The notes below the pieces were generated by a model that did not search any database, had not been told where the DNA came from, and saw nothing but the letters and a program-made list of their open reading frames with translations. Shown in pieces: positions 44,197-53,325 of a stretch of DNA of 64,000 nt. The DNA is from an uncultured Cohaesibacter sp. (GTDB lineage: Bacteria; Pseudomonadota; Alphaproteobacteria; Rhizobiales; Cohaesibacteraceae): contig NZ_OY759867.1 of assembly GCF_963662805.1 (NCBI RefSeq), forward strand, positions 124,001 to 188,000. The letters are read 5' to 3'. The translations under genes were made by a program, and so were the position numbers. Position 1 is the first letter of the stretch; each line of letters starts with the position of its first letter.

Positions 44197-46764
44197 ATGT
44201 CTGACAGCAATGACAAGAAGCCCGCCTCCTCAAATCCCGGTTGGCCTTCCGCCAACGACCCGACCCGACAGGGCTCGGCCGTTGGTCACGCAATCGACGA
44301 TCCCCTGGCGGAACTGGACCGTATCGTGAATCAGAATTACGGTTCCGGTAGCACCGGCGGTCAACAACACGGGGTGGTCTCAGATGAAGATTTGCGCTTC
44401 CTTGAACAGGAATTGATCCGCGAATTGCGCGGCAAGCAAGCCGCTGAGCCACAAGCCCCTGCGGCTCCTCAGGCCGAGCCTGCATCAACGCAAGCCGCTT
44501 CCAGCTACACCCGGCCCGAACAATCAGCGCCTTCGCGCGAAGGTTTGGACCGGCCGCATCCGCTATCTCCGAGCGCGACTGCTCGTCAGGCATCTCCTGC
44601 GCCGCAACGAAGCGGCCCGTCTCTGGGGTCGGCTGATTATGCGGCCGAGCGTCCGGCGGCTCCCGAAGTTGGGTCTGCATCTCGCTACGAGCCACCGCAG
44701 ATGGCGACAGAATCGTCCGCGCCCGCGGCCCCACGTGCAGCAATGCCGAGTTCGGACAGTGCGTCCAAGAGCAATGTTTCTGCCCCCAGCCTTGACGACT
44801 GGAGCAATCTGTTCGCCGACGACGCGCCGGACACCAGCTATGGCGAGCCAGCGGCTCCTGCTGCTCCGGCACCAAGCACGCGTTCCACGGAGCCTTACTA
44901 TTCTGCTCCGCAGCGGACCGAGCCCCGCTATGCCGAGCCGTCCCAGAGCCGGAGCGCTCCGAGCCTTGATGCCGGCACCGCAGTGAGTGGCAGCTACGGG
45001 CAGTTGAGTCGTTCCTCAAGCCGGCAGGCCGAGACAGCTCCGTCAGACCGCATGAGTTCCTATCGTCCTTCGCAGTCCGACAATGGGCGCAACGAAGTTG
45101 CTGCTGCGGCGGCTGCGCCACGTGTGGCTTCTACCTGGGATGAGCAGGTTGCCGAGCTTCAGGGCTCTGGCTATCAAGAGACCCCGCGCCGCGAAGCGCC
45201 CCGTTCTGCGCAGTCTTCACAATCCTATGCCGATCCGGCTCAGCGCTCGGCTTATTCTTCTGCCTATGATCAGGCCTCCTCTCAATCCGTGCCGGAAGTG
45301 TCGGCACCGGTGGCGAGCGATCCGGCTTCCGATCCCTATGCCGCCTTCAATCAGCAGGTCGCGCAGCCCGGCTACAACGATCCGCAGGCCTATGCCGATG
45401 CTCAGTCCTATGCGGAGACCCAGTCTTACGCTGATCCTCACGCCTACGGCACCGCGCCGAATGTGGATGTGAGCGGTCACAATCAGGACTATGCGGCTGA
45501 TCCCCGGTATTACGATCCGCAGATGTATGCCGATCCCAATGCCGCTCAGGCTCATGACCCGAATTATGCCGCCTATGATCAGGCCTATCAGGGTGAATAT
45601 GCACAGGGCACCTATGCCGATCCTGCCGTGGCTCAAGCCGCGATGGAAGGCATGCCTTATGCGACGGATGAGGAGTATTCCGCCGCTGACGTCGAAGCGG
45701 CTGCCGCCGCCTCTGCCAGTGCTGCACAGAAGAAGAAAAAATCCCGCAAGGGGCTGGTCCCGCTTCTGGCTGCGGTCGGTGTGGTCATCGTTGGTGGTCT
45801 TGTTGCCTGGGGCTTCTTTGCCGGTGACAACGGCAGCACCGAAACGCCGGTGATTACTGCTGAGACCGATCCCGTGAAGGAAGCGCCCGAAGATCCGGGT
45901 GGCAAGGTCGTTCCGCATCAGAATAAGACGGTCTACAACCGGATTGACGGCACGGAAACGGATGAGGCTCCGAGCAGCATGATGCCTGCGACGGAAACGC
46001 CTTTGGCGCTCGACAGCAACGGCCAGAGCCCGCGCGTGATCGACATGTCGTCCGACAAGTCGGCAGAGACCAACGATGGCACTTCGATTGCTCCTAAAGA
46101 AGTCCGGACCGTGATTGTGCGCCCGGATGGAACGATCGTGCCACAAGAAGCCCAGACTGAGGCGGCTGAGAATGAAGTGGCTGCACTCGACAACCCGCTT
46201 TTGCAGGCAACGCCGTCCGAGACTGCCATTCAGCAGACGCTGGACACCAACGTCAACGGGACGAGCAATCAGACCGATCTGACGACCGCTGTTGAAACCG
46301 CACCGTTGCCTCGTGCCAAGCCCGACGAGTTGGTCGCGCTGCAGGCTGCGCAAACCAGCCAGAACGACAATGTTCTGACTGTTCCGCAGCCAACCGCAAC
46401 GCCGGTGACACCGCAGCCAGTGCAGACCAACCCCGGTCCGCTGGTGCTGCAGCCAACCAACACGCCGGTTCAGGCCCCTGTCGCGACGCAGGTTCCGGTG
46501 AACAATGCCTCCAACGGAGAATACACAGTTCAGGTGACCTCGCAGAGGACGCCGGAGCAGGCTCGGGCGAGCTACGCCAGCATTCAGGCCCAGTTGCCCA
46601 CCGTCCTAGGTGGCTATCAGCCCGATATCAAGGAAGCGGATCTGGGTGATCGTGGCACCTACTATCGTGTCCGCGTCGGGTCCTTTGCTGATCGGGCGAG
46701 TGCAACCAACTTCTGCAGCTCGATCAAGGCTGCCGGTGGTGACTGTCTTGTAGCCCGCAGATAG
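44197..46764 (+). CDS. SPOR-domain membrane protein with long disordered cytoplasmic region
   Basis: SPOR domains bind denuded peptidoglycan at division sites. The 855-residue protein has a Ser/Ala/Pro/Gln-rich N-terminal part to about 515, including a Tyr-Ala-Asp-rich stretch (QSYAETQSYADPHAYG) near 390-500, a KKKKSRKG basic patch, one transmembrane helix (about 519-542), a periplasmic linker and a SPOR domain at about 775-855 (YTVQVTSQRTPEQARASY..YYRVRVGSFADRASA). The order argS-SPOR-scpA is normal except that nagZ, usually next, is missing. An ATG 6 codons upstream is possible. Confidence 0.85.
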   Translation: MSDSNDKKPASSNPGWPSANDPTRQGSAVGHAIDDPLAELDRIVNQNYGSGSTGGQQHGVVSDEDLRFLEQELIRELRGKQAAEPQAPAAPQAEPASTQAASSYTRPEQSAPSREGLDRPHPLSPSATARQASPAPQRSGPSLGSADYAAERPAAPEVGSASRYEPPQMATESSAPAAPRAAMPSSDSASKSNVSAPSLDDWSNLFADDAPDTSYGEPAAPAAPAPSTRSTEPYYSAPQRTEPRYAEPSQSRSAPSLDAGTAVSGSYGQLSRSSSRQAETAPSDRMSSYRPSQSDNGRNEVAAAAAAPRVASTWDEQVAELQGSGYQETPRREAPRSAQSSQSYADPAQRSAYSSAYDQASSQSVPEVSAPVASDPASDPYAAFNQQVAQPGYNDPQAYADAQSYAETQSYADPHAYGTAPNVDVSGHNQDYAADPRYYDPQMYADPNAAQAHDPNYAAYDQAYQGEYAQGTYADPAVAQAAMEGMPYATDEEYSAADVEAAAAASASAAQKKKKSRKGLVPLLAAVGVVIVGGLVAWGFFAGDNGSTETPVITAETDPVKEAPEDPGGKVVPHQNKTVYNRIDGTETDEAPSSMMPATETPLALDSNGQSPRVIDMSSDKSAETNDGTSIAPKEVRTVIVRPDGTIVPQEAQTEAAENEVAALDNPLLQATPSETAIQQTLDTNVNGTSNQTDLTTAVETAPLPRAKPDELVALQAAQTSQNDNVLTVPQPTATPVTPQPVQTNPGPLVLQPTNTPVQAPVATQVPVNNASNGEYTVQVTSQRTPEQARASYASIQAQLPTVLGGYQPDIKEADLGDRGTYYRVRVGSFADRASATNFCSSIKAAGGDCLVARR

Positions 46765-46786
46765 TCTGCTCGCAAATATGCCTTAT

Positions 46787-46814
46787 AAAACCCGGCTTTT
46801 CAGCCGGGTTTTTT
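46787..46814 (+). terminator. Terminator after the SPOR gene
   Basis: AAAACCCGGC (46787-46796) and GCCGGGTTTT (46803-46812) pair perfectly around TTTTCA with further T residues. Confidence 0.93.
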
Positions 46815-46917
46815 GTTTGCCTGCTTGGTTCGGGCGGAATTTGACGCTAGTCTCAGGGTCCGTTCCTCGCACTTGCTGATTGCGCGGGGATGAGTCGTTT
46901 CCTGCCGATCTGGATGG

Positions 46918-47817
46918 ATGATGTCAGAGACAGACGGTCCCAAGGCCGAGAATGATCAGAGTGAAAGCTCTTCCGTGTCTGGCGCAGCATCGGTTGCGCC
47001 GGATAGCGGGACGAGCGAGCATTCTGACGGCTGGATGCATATGCAGGGGATTGATCTGGTCCCGAAGGCCGGGATCGGTGAGCCGACCCTGATCGTCGAT
47101 GTTGAGGGCTTTGAAGGGCCGCTCGACTTCCTTTTGGCTCTGGCGCGGCAGCAGAAACTCGATCTTACCAAGATTTCCATGCTGGCATTGGCGGAGCAGT
47201 ATCTTGCCTTCATCGAGCGGGCGCGAGCCTTGCGGCTCGAACTGGCGGCGGACTATCTGGTCATGGCAGCGTGGCTCGCCTATCTCAAATCGCGGTTGCT
47301 CATCCCGGATATGGACGATGAGGACGAGCCGAGCGGTGAGGAGTTGGCTGCCTTGCTGGCGTTCCGGCTCAGAAAGCTCGAGGCGATGAGAAAAGCTGCG
47401 GCGACCCTGATGGAGCGGTCGCAATTGGGGCGGGACTTCTTTTTGCGCGGGGCTCCGGAAGACATGTCGCTCAATCGCAAGCCGCATTTCGAGGCGTCCC
47501 TCTATGATCTGTTGACGTCCTATGCAGGATTGCGGCAGCGTCAGTCGGTCTCGCTTGTCCATGTCCGCAAGCGCGAGGTCTGGTCGCTGCAGGAAGCTCG
47601 GGATGTCCTGACGCGTCTGGTTGGCGGACTGTCTGACTGGACGCCGGTAGACGAGATCCTGCGCAGTTATCTGAAGATGCGTGATGTACGGGTAACCGCT
47701 ATGGCGAGCAGCTTTGCCGCCTCTCTTGAACTGGTCAGGGAAGGGCATCTGGAAATCAAGCAGACTGATGCTTTCGGTACCATCTATATGCGCGGCAAGC
47801 AGCGGGGTGAGGAATGA
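46918..47817 (+). CDS. scpA: Segregation and condensation protein A
   Basis: ScpA is the kleisin of the SMC-ScpAB condensin. The 299-residue protein has a variable acidic start, the kleisin N-domain VDVEGFEGPLDFLLALARQQKLDLTKI (quoted in parts: FEGPLDFLLAL, QKLDLTKIS), MAAWLAYLKSRLLIPD, and the winged-helix C-terminus SSFAASLELVREGHLEIKQ. Two tandem ATGs make the exact start uncertain by one codon. Its stop overlaps the scpB start by 4 bases, implying translational coupling. Confidence 0.94.
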   Translation: MMSETDGPKAENDQSESSSVSGAASVAPDSGTSEHSDGWMHMQGIDLVPKAGIGEPTLIVDVEGFEGPLDFLLALARQQKLDLTKISMLALAEQYLAFIERARALRLELAADYLVMAAWLAYLKSRLLIPDMDDEDEPSGEELAALLAFRLRKLEAMRKAAATLMERSQLGRDFFLRGAPEDMSLNRKPHFEASLYDLLTSYAGLRQRQSVSLVHVRKREVWSLQEARDVLTRLVGGLSDWTPVDEILRSYLKMRDVRVTAMASSFAASLELVREGHLEIKQTDAFGTIYMRGKQRGEE

Positions 47818-48545
47818 GCAAGGACCCGACAGTTTTTGAGGAAATCTCGGAAGATGATGAGTTTTCCGCCCTTGCCAAGGAGGCCCGGCACCAGCTCAAG
47901 CGCATGCTCGAGGCACTGCTGTTTGCCAGTGATGAGCCGCTCAGCCTTGCCGAAATCACCGCACGGATGCCCGATCATGTGGATGTGCAGGCACTCTTGC
48001 AGCAATTGAAGGCCGATTATGCGGACAGGGGGGTAAACCTCATCCAGATCGAGAGCAATTGGTTGTTCAGGACAGCGAAGGATCTTTCTTTCCTGATGCA
48101 GGCTGAGGCGCTGGAGCCGAAAAAGCTCTCTCGTGCCGCTCTCGAGACCCTTGCCATCATCGCCTATCACCAACCGGTCACGCGTGCAGAGGTCGAACAG
48201 ATCCGCGGTGTTTCGACGGTGAGAGGGACGCTCGATGTTCTGCTTCAGACCGAATGGGTGCGTGTGCGCGGACGCCGCAGAGCGCCGGGCCGGCCCGTTA
48301 CCTATGGTACCAGCAATCAGTTTCTTGTTCATTTCGATCTCGAATCAATCAAGGATTTGCCGGGTATTGAGGAGCTTAAAGGGGCGGGGATGCTGGATTC
48401 GGCGCTGCCGCCTGCCTTTTCCATGCCCGAGCCGGACGACAATGAGGATCTGGCTCCGGATGAGGATCCGATCGACGATATCGAGGCTCTGGAAGCTGTC
48501 GCTCTTGAGGATGAAGAGGCTGAGGCAGAGCAAGAAAAGCCATAG
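47814..48545 (+). CDS. scpB: Segregation and condensation protein B
   Basis: ScpB binds ScpA in condensin. The 243-residue protein has two winged-helix domains: LKRMLEALLFASDEPLSLAEIT and ETLAIIAYHQPVTRAEVEQIRGVS with YGTSNQFLVHFDL. The last 60 residues are acidic and disordered. The ATGA overlap with scpA is the usual arrangement. Confidence 0.95.
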   Translation: MSKDPTVFEEISEDDEFSALAKEARHQLKRMLEALLFASDEPLSLAEITARMPDHVDVQALLQQLKADYADRGVNLIQIESNWLFRTAKDLSFLMQAEALEPKKLSRAALETLAIIAYHQPVTRAEVEQIRGVSTVRGTLDVLLQTEWVRVRGRRRAPGRPVTYGTSNQFLVHFDLESIKDLPGIEELKGAGMLDSALPPAFSMPEPDDNEDLAPDEDPIDDIEALEAVALEDEEAEAEQEKP

Positions 48546-48667
48546 TCTTTTCTGCGGGCTTTCTTCCTGTTTTTTGCATTTCCGTCCAGAATGGTTGAAA
48601 TTCGCCATTGAGTTTGTCTGCACGCACAGGATACATGTTGGGTCTGAGTTTCAATGGAAGGATTTGA

Positions 48668-49807
48668 ATGAGCGCGCGAGACGGAAGTGCCGAATGGGGC
48701 CAGAAATGGGGCCAAACGTGGGGCCAACGAGGCAAGGCGGCGGCAACCATCGCTGCGGGGCTGAAGTTTCAGTCTATCGGTCACTCATTCGATGACAAGC
48801 AGGTCTTGCGCGATATTTCCTTTTCCATCGAGCCCGGCGAAGTTGTTTCGCTATTGGGGCAATCCGGCTCCGGCAAGACGACCTTGTTGCGCATCGCAGC
48901 CGGGATCGAACGTCAGACCAGCGGGTCGGTGCTGATCAACAATCGTGACGTTGCGTCCGGCAGCGTGTTTGTGCCCCCAGAAAAACGCAGCGTCGGGCTG
49001 ATGTTTCAGGACTACGCGCTTTTTCCCCATCTATCGATCCTGAAGAATGTCATGTTCGGTCTCACCGATCTGCCCGGTCATGCTTCGGAGGTTGAGGCCC
49101 GGGCGGCCTTGCGCCGGGTGGGGCTGGAAGAAAAGGCCGACAGCTTTCCGCATATGCTGTCCGGTGGTCAGCAGCAGCGGGTGGCTCTGGCCCGCGCCTT
49201 TGCGCCGCGCCCCAGTATCCTATTGATGGACGAGCCGTTTTCCGGCCTCGACAATCGCCTCAGGGATCGGGTCAGGGACGAGACCTTGTCCGTGTTGCGG
49301 GAGATCGGGGCGACTTGCATGATAGTGACCCACGATCCGGAAGAAGCCTTGCGAATGAGTGACCGGATCGTCCTGCTCAAGGATGGCAGGATCGTTCAGT
49401 TCGCGCGGCCTGAAGAGCTCTATTTCAATCCGGTGAACTATTGGGCGGCGCGTTTCTTCTCAGATCTCAACGAGGTCGAGGGGACGGTCATTGACGGAAA
49501 GGTCCGCTCGCCCATTGGTGTGTTTGAGCAAAGCGGCTTTGCCGAGGGGCAGCCGATACGGGTCTGTGTGCGCGAACAGGGCGTGATTTTGCACGAAGCG
49601 ATCAAGGACGGGTATGTTTCCGCATTGGCGGCCCGGGTCAAAAGACGTATGTTCCTTGGCGAAGTTGATCTTTATGAAGTGTCTATCAAGGGGGTTGAGT
49701 ATCCATTCATGGTACGCTCCCGAACCGGGAAGAGTTTTGCTCCGGGCGAGAATATCGGTGTATCTTTCCGGAAAAAAGATATGTTGATGTTTGCCAAAGA
49801 GGATTAA
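48668..49807 (+). CDS. ABC transporter ATP-binding protein, orphan (FbpC/ThiQ-like)
   Basis: The 379-residue protein has Walker A (GQSGSGKTT), Q-loop (FQDYALFPHLS), signature (LSGGQQQRVALARA), Walker B (ILLMDEPFSGLD), H-loop (VTHDPEEAL) and a C-terminal TOBE-like part (about 285-379), which fits the Fe3+/thiamine/spermidine importer class. No permease or binding protein is adjacent, so the partner is encoded elsewhere. The N-terminus contains WGQKWGQTWGQRG, from a 12-base DNA repeat at 48694-48729. scpB lies upstream and tatA downstream. Confidence 0.85.
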   Translation: MSARDGSAEWGQKWGQTWGQRGKAAATIAAGLKFQSIGHSFDDKQVLRDISFSIEPGEVVSLLGQSGSGKTTLLRIAAGIERQTSGSVLINNRDVASGSVFVPPEKRSVGLMFQDYALFPHLSILKNVMFGLTDLPGHASEVEARAALRRVGLEEKADSFPHMLSGGQQQRVALARAFAPRPSILLMDEPFSGLDNRLRDRVRDETLSVLREIGATCMIVTHDPEEALRMSDRIVLLKDGRIVQFARPEELYFNPVNYWAARFFSDLNEVEGTVIDGKVRSPIGVFEQSGFAEGQPIRVCVREQGVILHEAIKDGYVSALAARVKRRMFLGEVDLYEVSIKGVEYPFMVRSRTGKSFAPGENIGVSFRKKDMLMFAKED

Positions 49808-49897
49808 AATGCTTATCTCTTTCGCAAAATGAACAAGAATTCGTGCGATCATCGTTTGAGATGACGCTCGCGTGCGTAAAAAACAGGGAATTGATCC

Positions 49898-50122
49898 ATG
49901 GGTCAGATCGGAATTTGGCAGATCGTCATTATCGCAGTTGTTGTTGTTCTGCTGTTTGGCCGGGGCAAGATCCCCGAGCTGATGGGTGACGTTGCCAAGG
50001 GCATCAACAGCTTCAAAAAGGGGCTCAAGGGCGACGACAAAGACAAGGACCCTGAGCAGATTGAAAACCAGCCCGCCGAACAGGTTTCCGCTGAAAGCGA
50101 GCAGAAAGACAAGGTAAGCTAA
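49898..50122 (+). CDS. tatA: Twin-arginine translocase subunit TatA
   Basis: TatA forms the pore-like oligomer of the Tat pathway. The 74-residue protein has the short transmembrane helix IWQIVIIAVVVVLLFG, the FGRGKIP hinge and the amphipathic helix MGDVAKGINSFKKGLK, then an acidic tail. GGGAA precedes the ATG. tatB and tatC follow. Confidence 0.97.
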   Translation: MGQIGIWQIVIIAVVVVLLFGRGKIPELMGDVAKGINSFKKGLKGDDKDKDPEQIENQPAEQVSAESEQKDKVS

Positions 50123-50178
50123 GCCAATCGGTTTTTGCATTACCGAACCTGGTTTTACCGCGGAGCTCGTGCGCCTGA

Positions 50179-50949
50179 ATGTTTGATATCGGTTGGAGTG
50201 AAATCCTCGTCATTGTGATCATCACGATTCTCGTGGTTGGTCCCAAGGAATTGCCGGGTCTGTTGCGGACCGTTGGCAAGACCATTGGCAACGTGCGCCG
50301 AATGGCTGGTGATTTTCAGAATCAGTTCAACGAGGCCCTTCGGGAGGCCGAGCTTGAGGATGTGAAAAACACCATCAGCGATGTCCGCAGCCTCAATCCC
50401 AAGACAGCCGTCAAGGACGCCGTGCAGAAGCAGCTCGGCTTTGATGATGATTTCGCCGATGAACTGACCGAGCAGGTCAGCAAGAGCGGGCGCGAGATCA
50501 ACGATGCGCTGTCCGATGCCGAGGTCAAGGTGAAACCGGCGGATGTTGACAAGGCCGTTCCTGCCGAGACTGCTGCTGCCGCTAAGGTCGTCAGTGAGAC
50601 GGCCAGCGTGGATGTGCCAGCCGAACCTGCGGCCAAGAAGCCAAGGGCCAAGGCTGCCGCCAAGCCGAAGACGGAGACTGCGGCGAAGCCGAGGGCGCGG
50701 GCGAAGAAAGCTGACACCACGGCCAAGGCGGCTCCTGCGAAGACTGCTCCAGCGAAGACATCTCCGACCAAAACAGCGACTGCTAAGTCTGCTACGGCAA
50801 AGAAAGCGGACGCTGAGGCAGCTGCTCCGGCGAAGAAGCCAAGACGGGCCGCGACCAAGACGGCGGCGACAAAAGCCAAGAGTGCGACCGCGGCAAGCGA
50901 AGACAAGAAGGCGTCGCCCTCTGCGGATGACCCGAGTCAGAAGGCCTGA
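50179..50949 (+). CDS. tatB: Twin-arginine translocase subunit TatB
   Basis: TatB binds Tat substrates with TatC. The 256-residue protein starts MFDIGWSEILVIVIITILVVGPKELP, the TatB hallmark (quoted in part: GWSEILVIVI, VGPKELPGLLR), with an amphipathic helix after it. Residues from about 120 are an Ala/Lys/Pro/Thr-rich low-complexity tail, longer than in enterobacteria but common in Rhizobiales. It is 3 bases from tatC. Confidence 0.95.
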   Translation: MFDIGWSEILVIVIITILVVGPKELPGLLRTVGKTIGNVRRMAGDFQNQFNEALREAELEDVKNTISDVRSLNPKTAVKDAVQKQLGFDDDFADELTEQVSKSGREINDALSDAEVKVKPADVDKAVPAETAAAAKVVSETASVDVPAEPAAKKPRAKAAAKPKTETAAKPRARAKKADTTAKAAPAKTAPAKTSPTKTATAKSATAKKADAEAAAPAKKPRRAATKTAATKAKSATAASEDKKASPSADDPSQKA

Positions 50950-50951
50950 TC

Positions 50952-51749
50952 ATGAGTGACAGTGAATTGGACGAGATCGAGGCCTCCAAGGCGCCCCTTG
51001 TCGAGCATCTGATAGAGCTGCGCAGCCGCCTGATGAAGACGGTGATCGCCGTGGCGATTGCCTTTCTGATCTGTTTCTTCTTTGCCAGTGACATCTTCAA
51101 CCTCCTCATCATCCCTTATGAGCAGGCCGTGGGGTCGGATCGTCAGGTTGAGCTGATCTTCACCGCGCCGCAGGAATATTTCTTCACCCAGATGAAGCTA
51201 GCCCTGTTCGGGGCGCTGTTCATTGCTTTTCCGGTCATCGCCAGTCAGGTTTACATGTTCATGGCGCCGGGGCTCTACAAGCATGAGCGTCAGGCGTTCA
51301 TGCCGTTCCTGATTGCCACGCCGATCCTGTTTGCGATCGGTGCTTGTCTCGTCTTCTTCATTGTCATGCCGCTGGCGATGGATTTCTTCCTGTCGATGGA
51401 GCAGACCGGTGACGGGGTTGCGCAGATCATCCACCTGCCGAAGGTGAGTGAATATCTCGGCCTGATCATGACGCTGATCTTTGCGTTCGGGCTCGTGTTC
51501 CAGTTGCCGGTGGTGCTTACCCTCTTGGCACGTGCCGGTCTCGTTGACTCTGAAGGGCTGAAGGGCAAACGAAAATATGCCATCGTCGCAACCTTTGTGA
51601 TGGCCGCCGTACTGACGCCGCCGGATCCTGTAAGCCAGCTTGGCCTCGCCATCCCGACGCTGCTTTTGTACGAAATCTCAATCATCTCCGTGAAGATGGT
51701 AGAGAAAAAGCGCCTCGAGCGTGAACAGGAGCGCGAAGGCTCGACCTGA
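50952..51749 (+). CDS. tatC: Twin-arginine translocase subunit TatC
   Basis: TatC is the receptor for twin-arginine signal peptides. The 265-residue protein has six hydrophobic segments, the N-terminal APLVEHLIELRSRLMKTV and the conserved FFTQMKLALFGALFIAFP and AAVLTPPDPVSQLGLAIP loops. It starts right after tatB. Confidence 0.97.
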   Translation: MSDSELDEIEASKAPLVEHLIELRSRLMKTVIAVAIAFLICFFFASDIFNLLIIPYEQAVGSDRQVELIFTAPQEYFFTQMKLALFGALFIAFPVIASQVYMFMAPGLYKHERQAFMPFLIATPILFAIGACLVFFIVMPLAMDFFLSMEQTGDGVAQIIHLPKVSEYLGLIMTLIFAFGLVFQLPVVLTLLARAGLVDSEGLKGKRKYAIVATFVMAAVLTPPDPVSQLGLAIPTLLLYEISIISVKMVEKKRLEREQEREGST

Positions 51750-51935
51750 TGCGACATTTCGCAAGCGCAGCCTTCGTTTCCGGCCAATAACAGTGATTTA
51801 ATCAACACAGTTTGTGGGTTACTCTCCCGTTTGTCGGTAAGCCGGGGCAACAGGCTTGCGTCGGAGCGAGCGCTCTCCTATTTTTCGCCCGACTGACAAC
51901 CCTCCCACCGACCAGTGTAGATTCGGATCATCGTT

Positions 51936-53219
51936 ATGTTTGATATCAAATGGATTCGCGAAAATGCGGAAAGCTTCGACAAGGCTCAGATTGCTCGTGG
52001 AGCCGAGGCATCCTCATCGCGCCTGATCGCACTGGACGACGAACGCATTGCTCAGGTGCAGATCCTTCAGGACGCCCAGCAGCGTCGCAATGCAGCCTCC
52101 AAGGAGATCGGCAAAGCCAAGGGGCAGGGCGACGAGGAAAAGGCTCAAGCCTTGATGGCGGAAGTGGGCGACCTCAAGAGCATCATTCAGAATGGCGAGG
52201 CCAAGACCCGCGAGTTGCAGGAAACGCTCAACGACATTCTTTGCACGTTGCCGAACATTGCGCTTGATGACGTGCCCGAAGGGGCCGATGAAGACGACAA
52301 TATCGTGCATCACGTCTGGGGCGAAAAGCCTGCTCTGGGGTTCGAGCCCAAGGAGCATTACGAGCTGGGTGAAGCGCTCGGCCAGATGGATTTTGAGGCC
52401 GCTGCCAAGCTGTCCGGCTCGCGCTTTGTTGTGCTCAAGGGCAAGCTTGCTCGCCTTGAACGGGCCATCGGTCAGTTCATGATCGACCTGCACACCACCG
52501 AGCATGGCTATGAAGAAGTCTGTGTCCCGACTCTGGTGCGGTCTGAAGCCATGTTTGGCACCGGCCAGTTGCCGAAGTTTGCCGAGGATGCCTTCCATAC
52601 TGATGACGACCGCTGGCTCATTCCGACGTCGGAGGTTCCGCTTACCAACCTTGTACGCGAGAGCATCGTTGACGGCGATCAGCTGCCTATGCGCTTCACG
52701 GCGCTTTCGCAGTGCTTCCGCTCGGAGGCCGGGTCTGCCGGTCGCGATACACGCGGCATGTTGCGTCAGCACCAGTTCTCCAAGGTCGAGATGGTGTCGA
52801 TCACCGACGAGGACAGCTCGGTTGCCGAACAGGAGCGGATGCTGTCCTGTGCCGAAGCGGTTTTGCAGAAGCTTGGCATTGCCTATCGCGTCATGACCCT
52901 TTGTACCGGCGACATGGGCTTTGGTGCCCGCCGGACCTTTGATATCGAAGCGTGGCTGCCGGGTCAGAATACCTACCGCGAAATCTCTTCCGTTTCGACC
53001 TGCGGTGATTTTCAGGCGCGCCGCATGAACGCCCGCTATCGCCCGACCGGGGAGAAGGCGGTGAAGTTCCTGCATACGCTCAATGGTTCTGGTGTGGCCG
53101 TCGGGCGCTGTCTGATTGCTGTCATGGAGAATTACCAGACCGAGGACGGGTCCATCGTGATCCCCGAGGTTCTGCGACCCTATATGGGCGGGCTTGAAAA
53201 GATCTCTGCCAAGAGCTGA
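51936..53219 (+). CDS. serS: Seryl-tRNA synthetase
   Basis: SerS charges tRNA-Ser. The 427-residue class II enzyme has the N-terminal coiled-coil arm (about 30-100), motif 2 CFRSEAGSAGRDTRGMLRQH and motif 3 GVAVGRCLIAVMENYQ with PEVLRPYMGG. Family length is normal. It lies between tatC and surE, the usual order. Confidence 0.98.
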   Translation: MFDIKWIRENAESFDKAQIARGAEASSSRLIALDDERIAQVQILQDAQQRRNAASKEIGKAKGQGDEEKAQALMAEVGDLKSIIQNGEAKTRELQETLNDILCTLPNIALDDVPEGADEDDNIVHHVWGEKPALGFEPKEHYELGEALGQMDFEAAAKLSGSRFVVLKGKLARLERAIGQFMIDLHTTEHGYEEVCVPTLVRSEAMFGTGQLPKFAEDAFHTDDDRWLIPTSEVPLTNLVRESIVDGDQLPMRFTALSQCFRSEAGSAGRDTRGMLRQHQFSKVEMVSITDEDSSVAEQERMLSCAEAVLQKLGIAYRVMTLCTGDMGFGARRTFDIEAWLPGQNTYREISSVSTCGDFQARRMNARYRPTGEKAVKFLHTLNGSGVAVGRCLIAVMENYQTEDGSIVIPEVLRPYMGGLEKISAKS

Positions 53220-53325
53220 GGTATTGATCGGGCCTGTCTGACTGCCAAATTTCTTTTGGCCTGTTCCATCGCTGTGCGGGAGGTTGTCTGCACGGCCCGC
53301 AATATTTTGAGCTTAAGAGGGAAAG

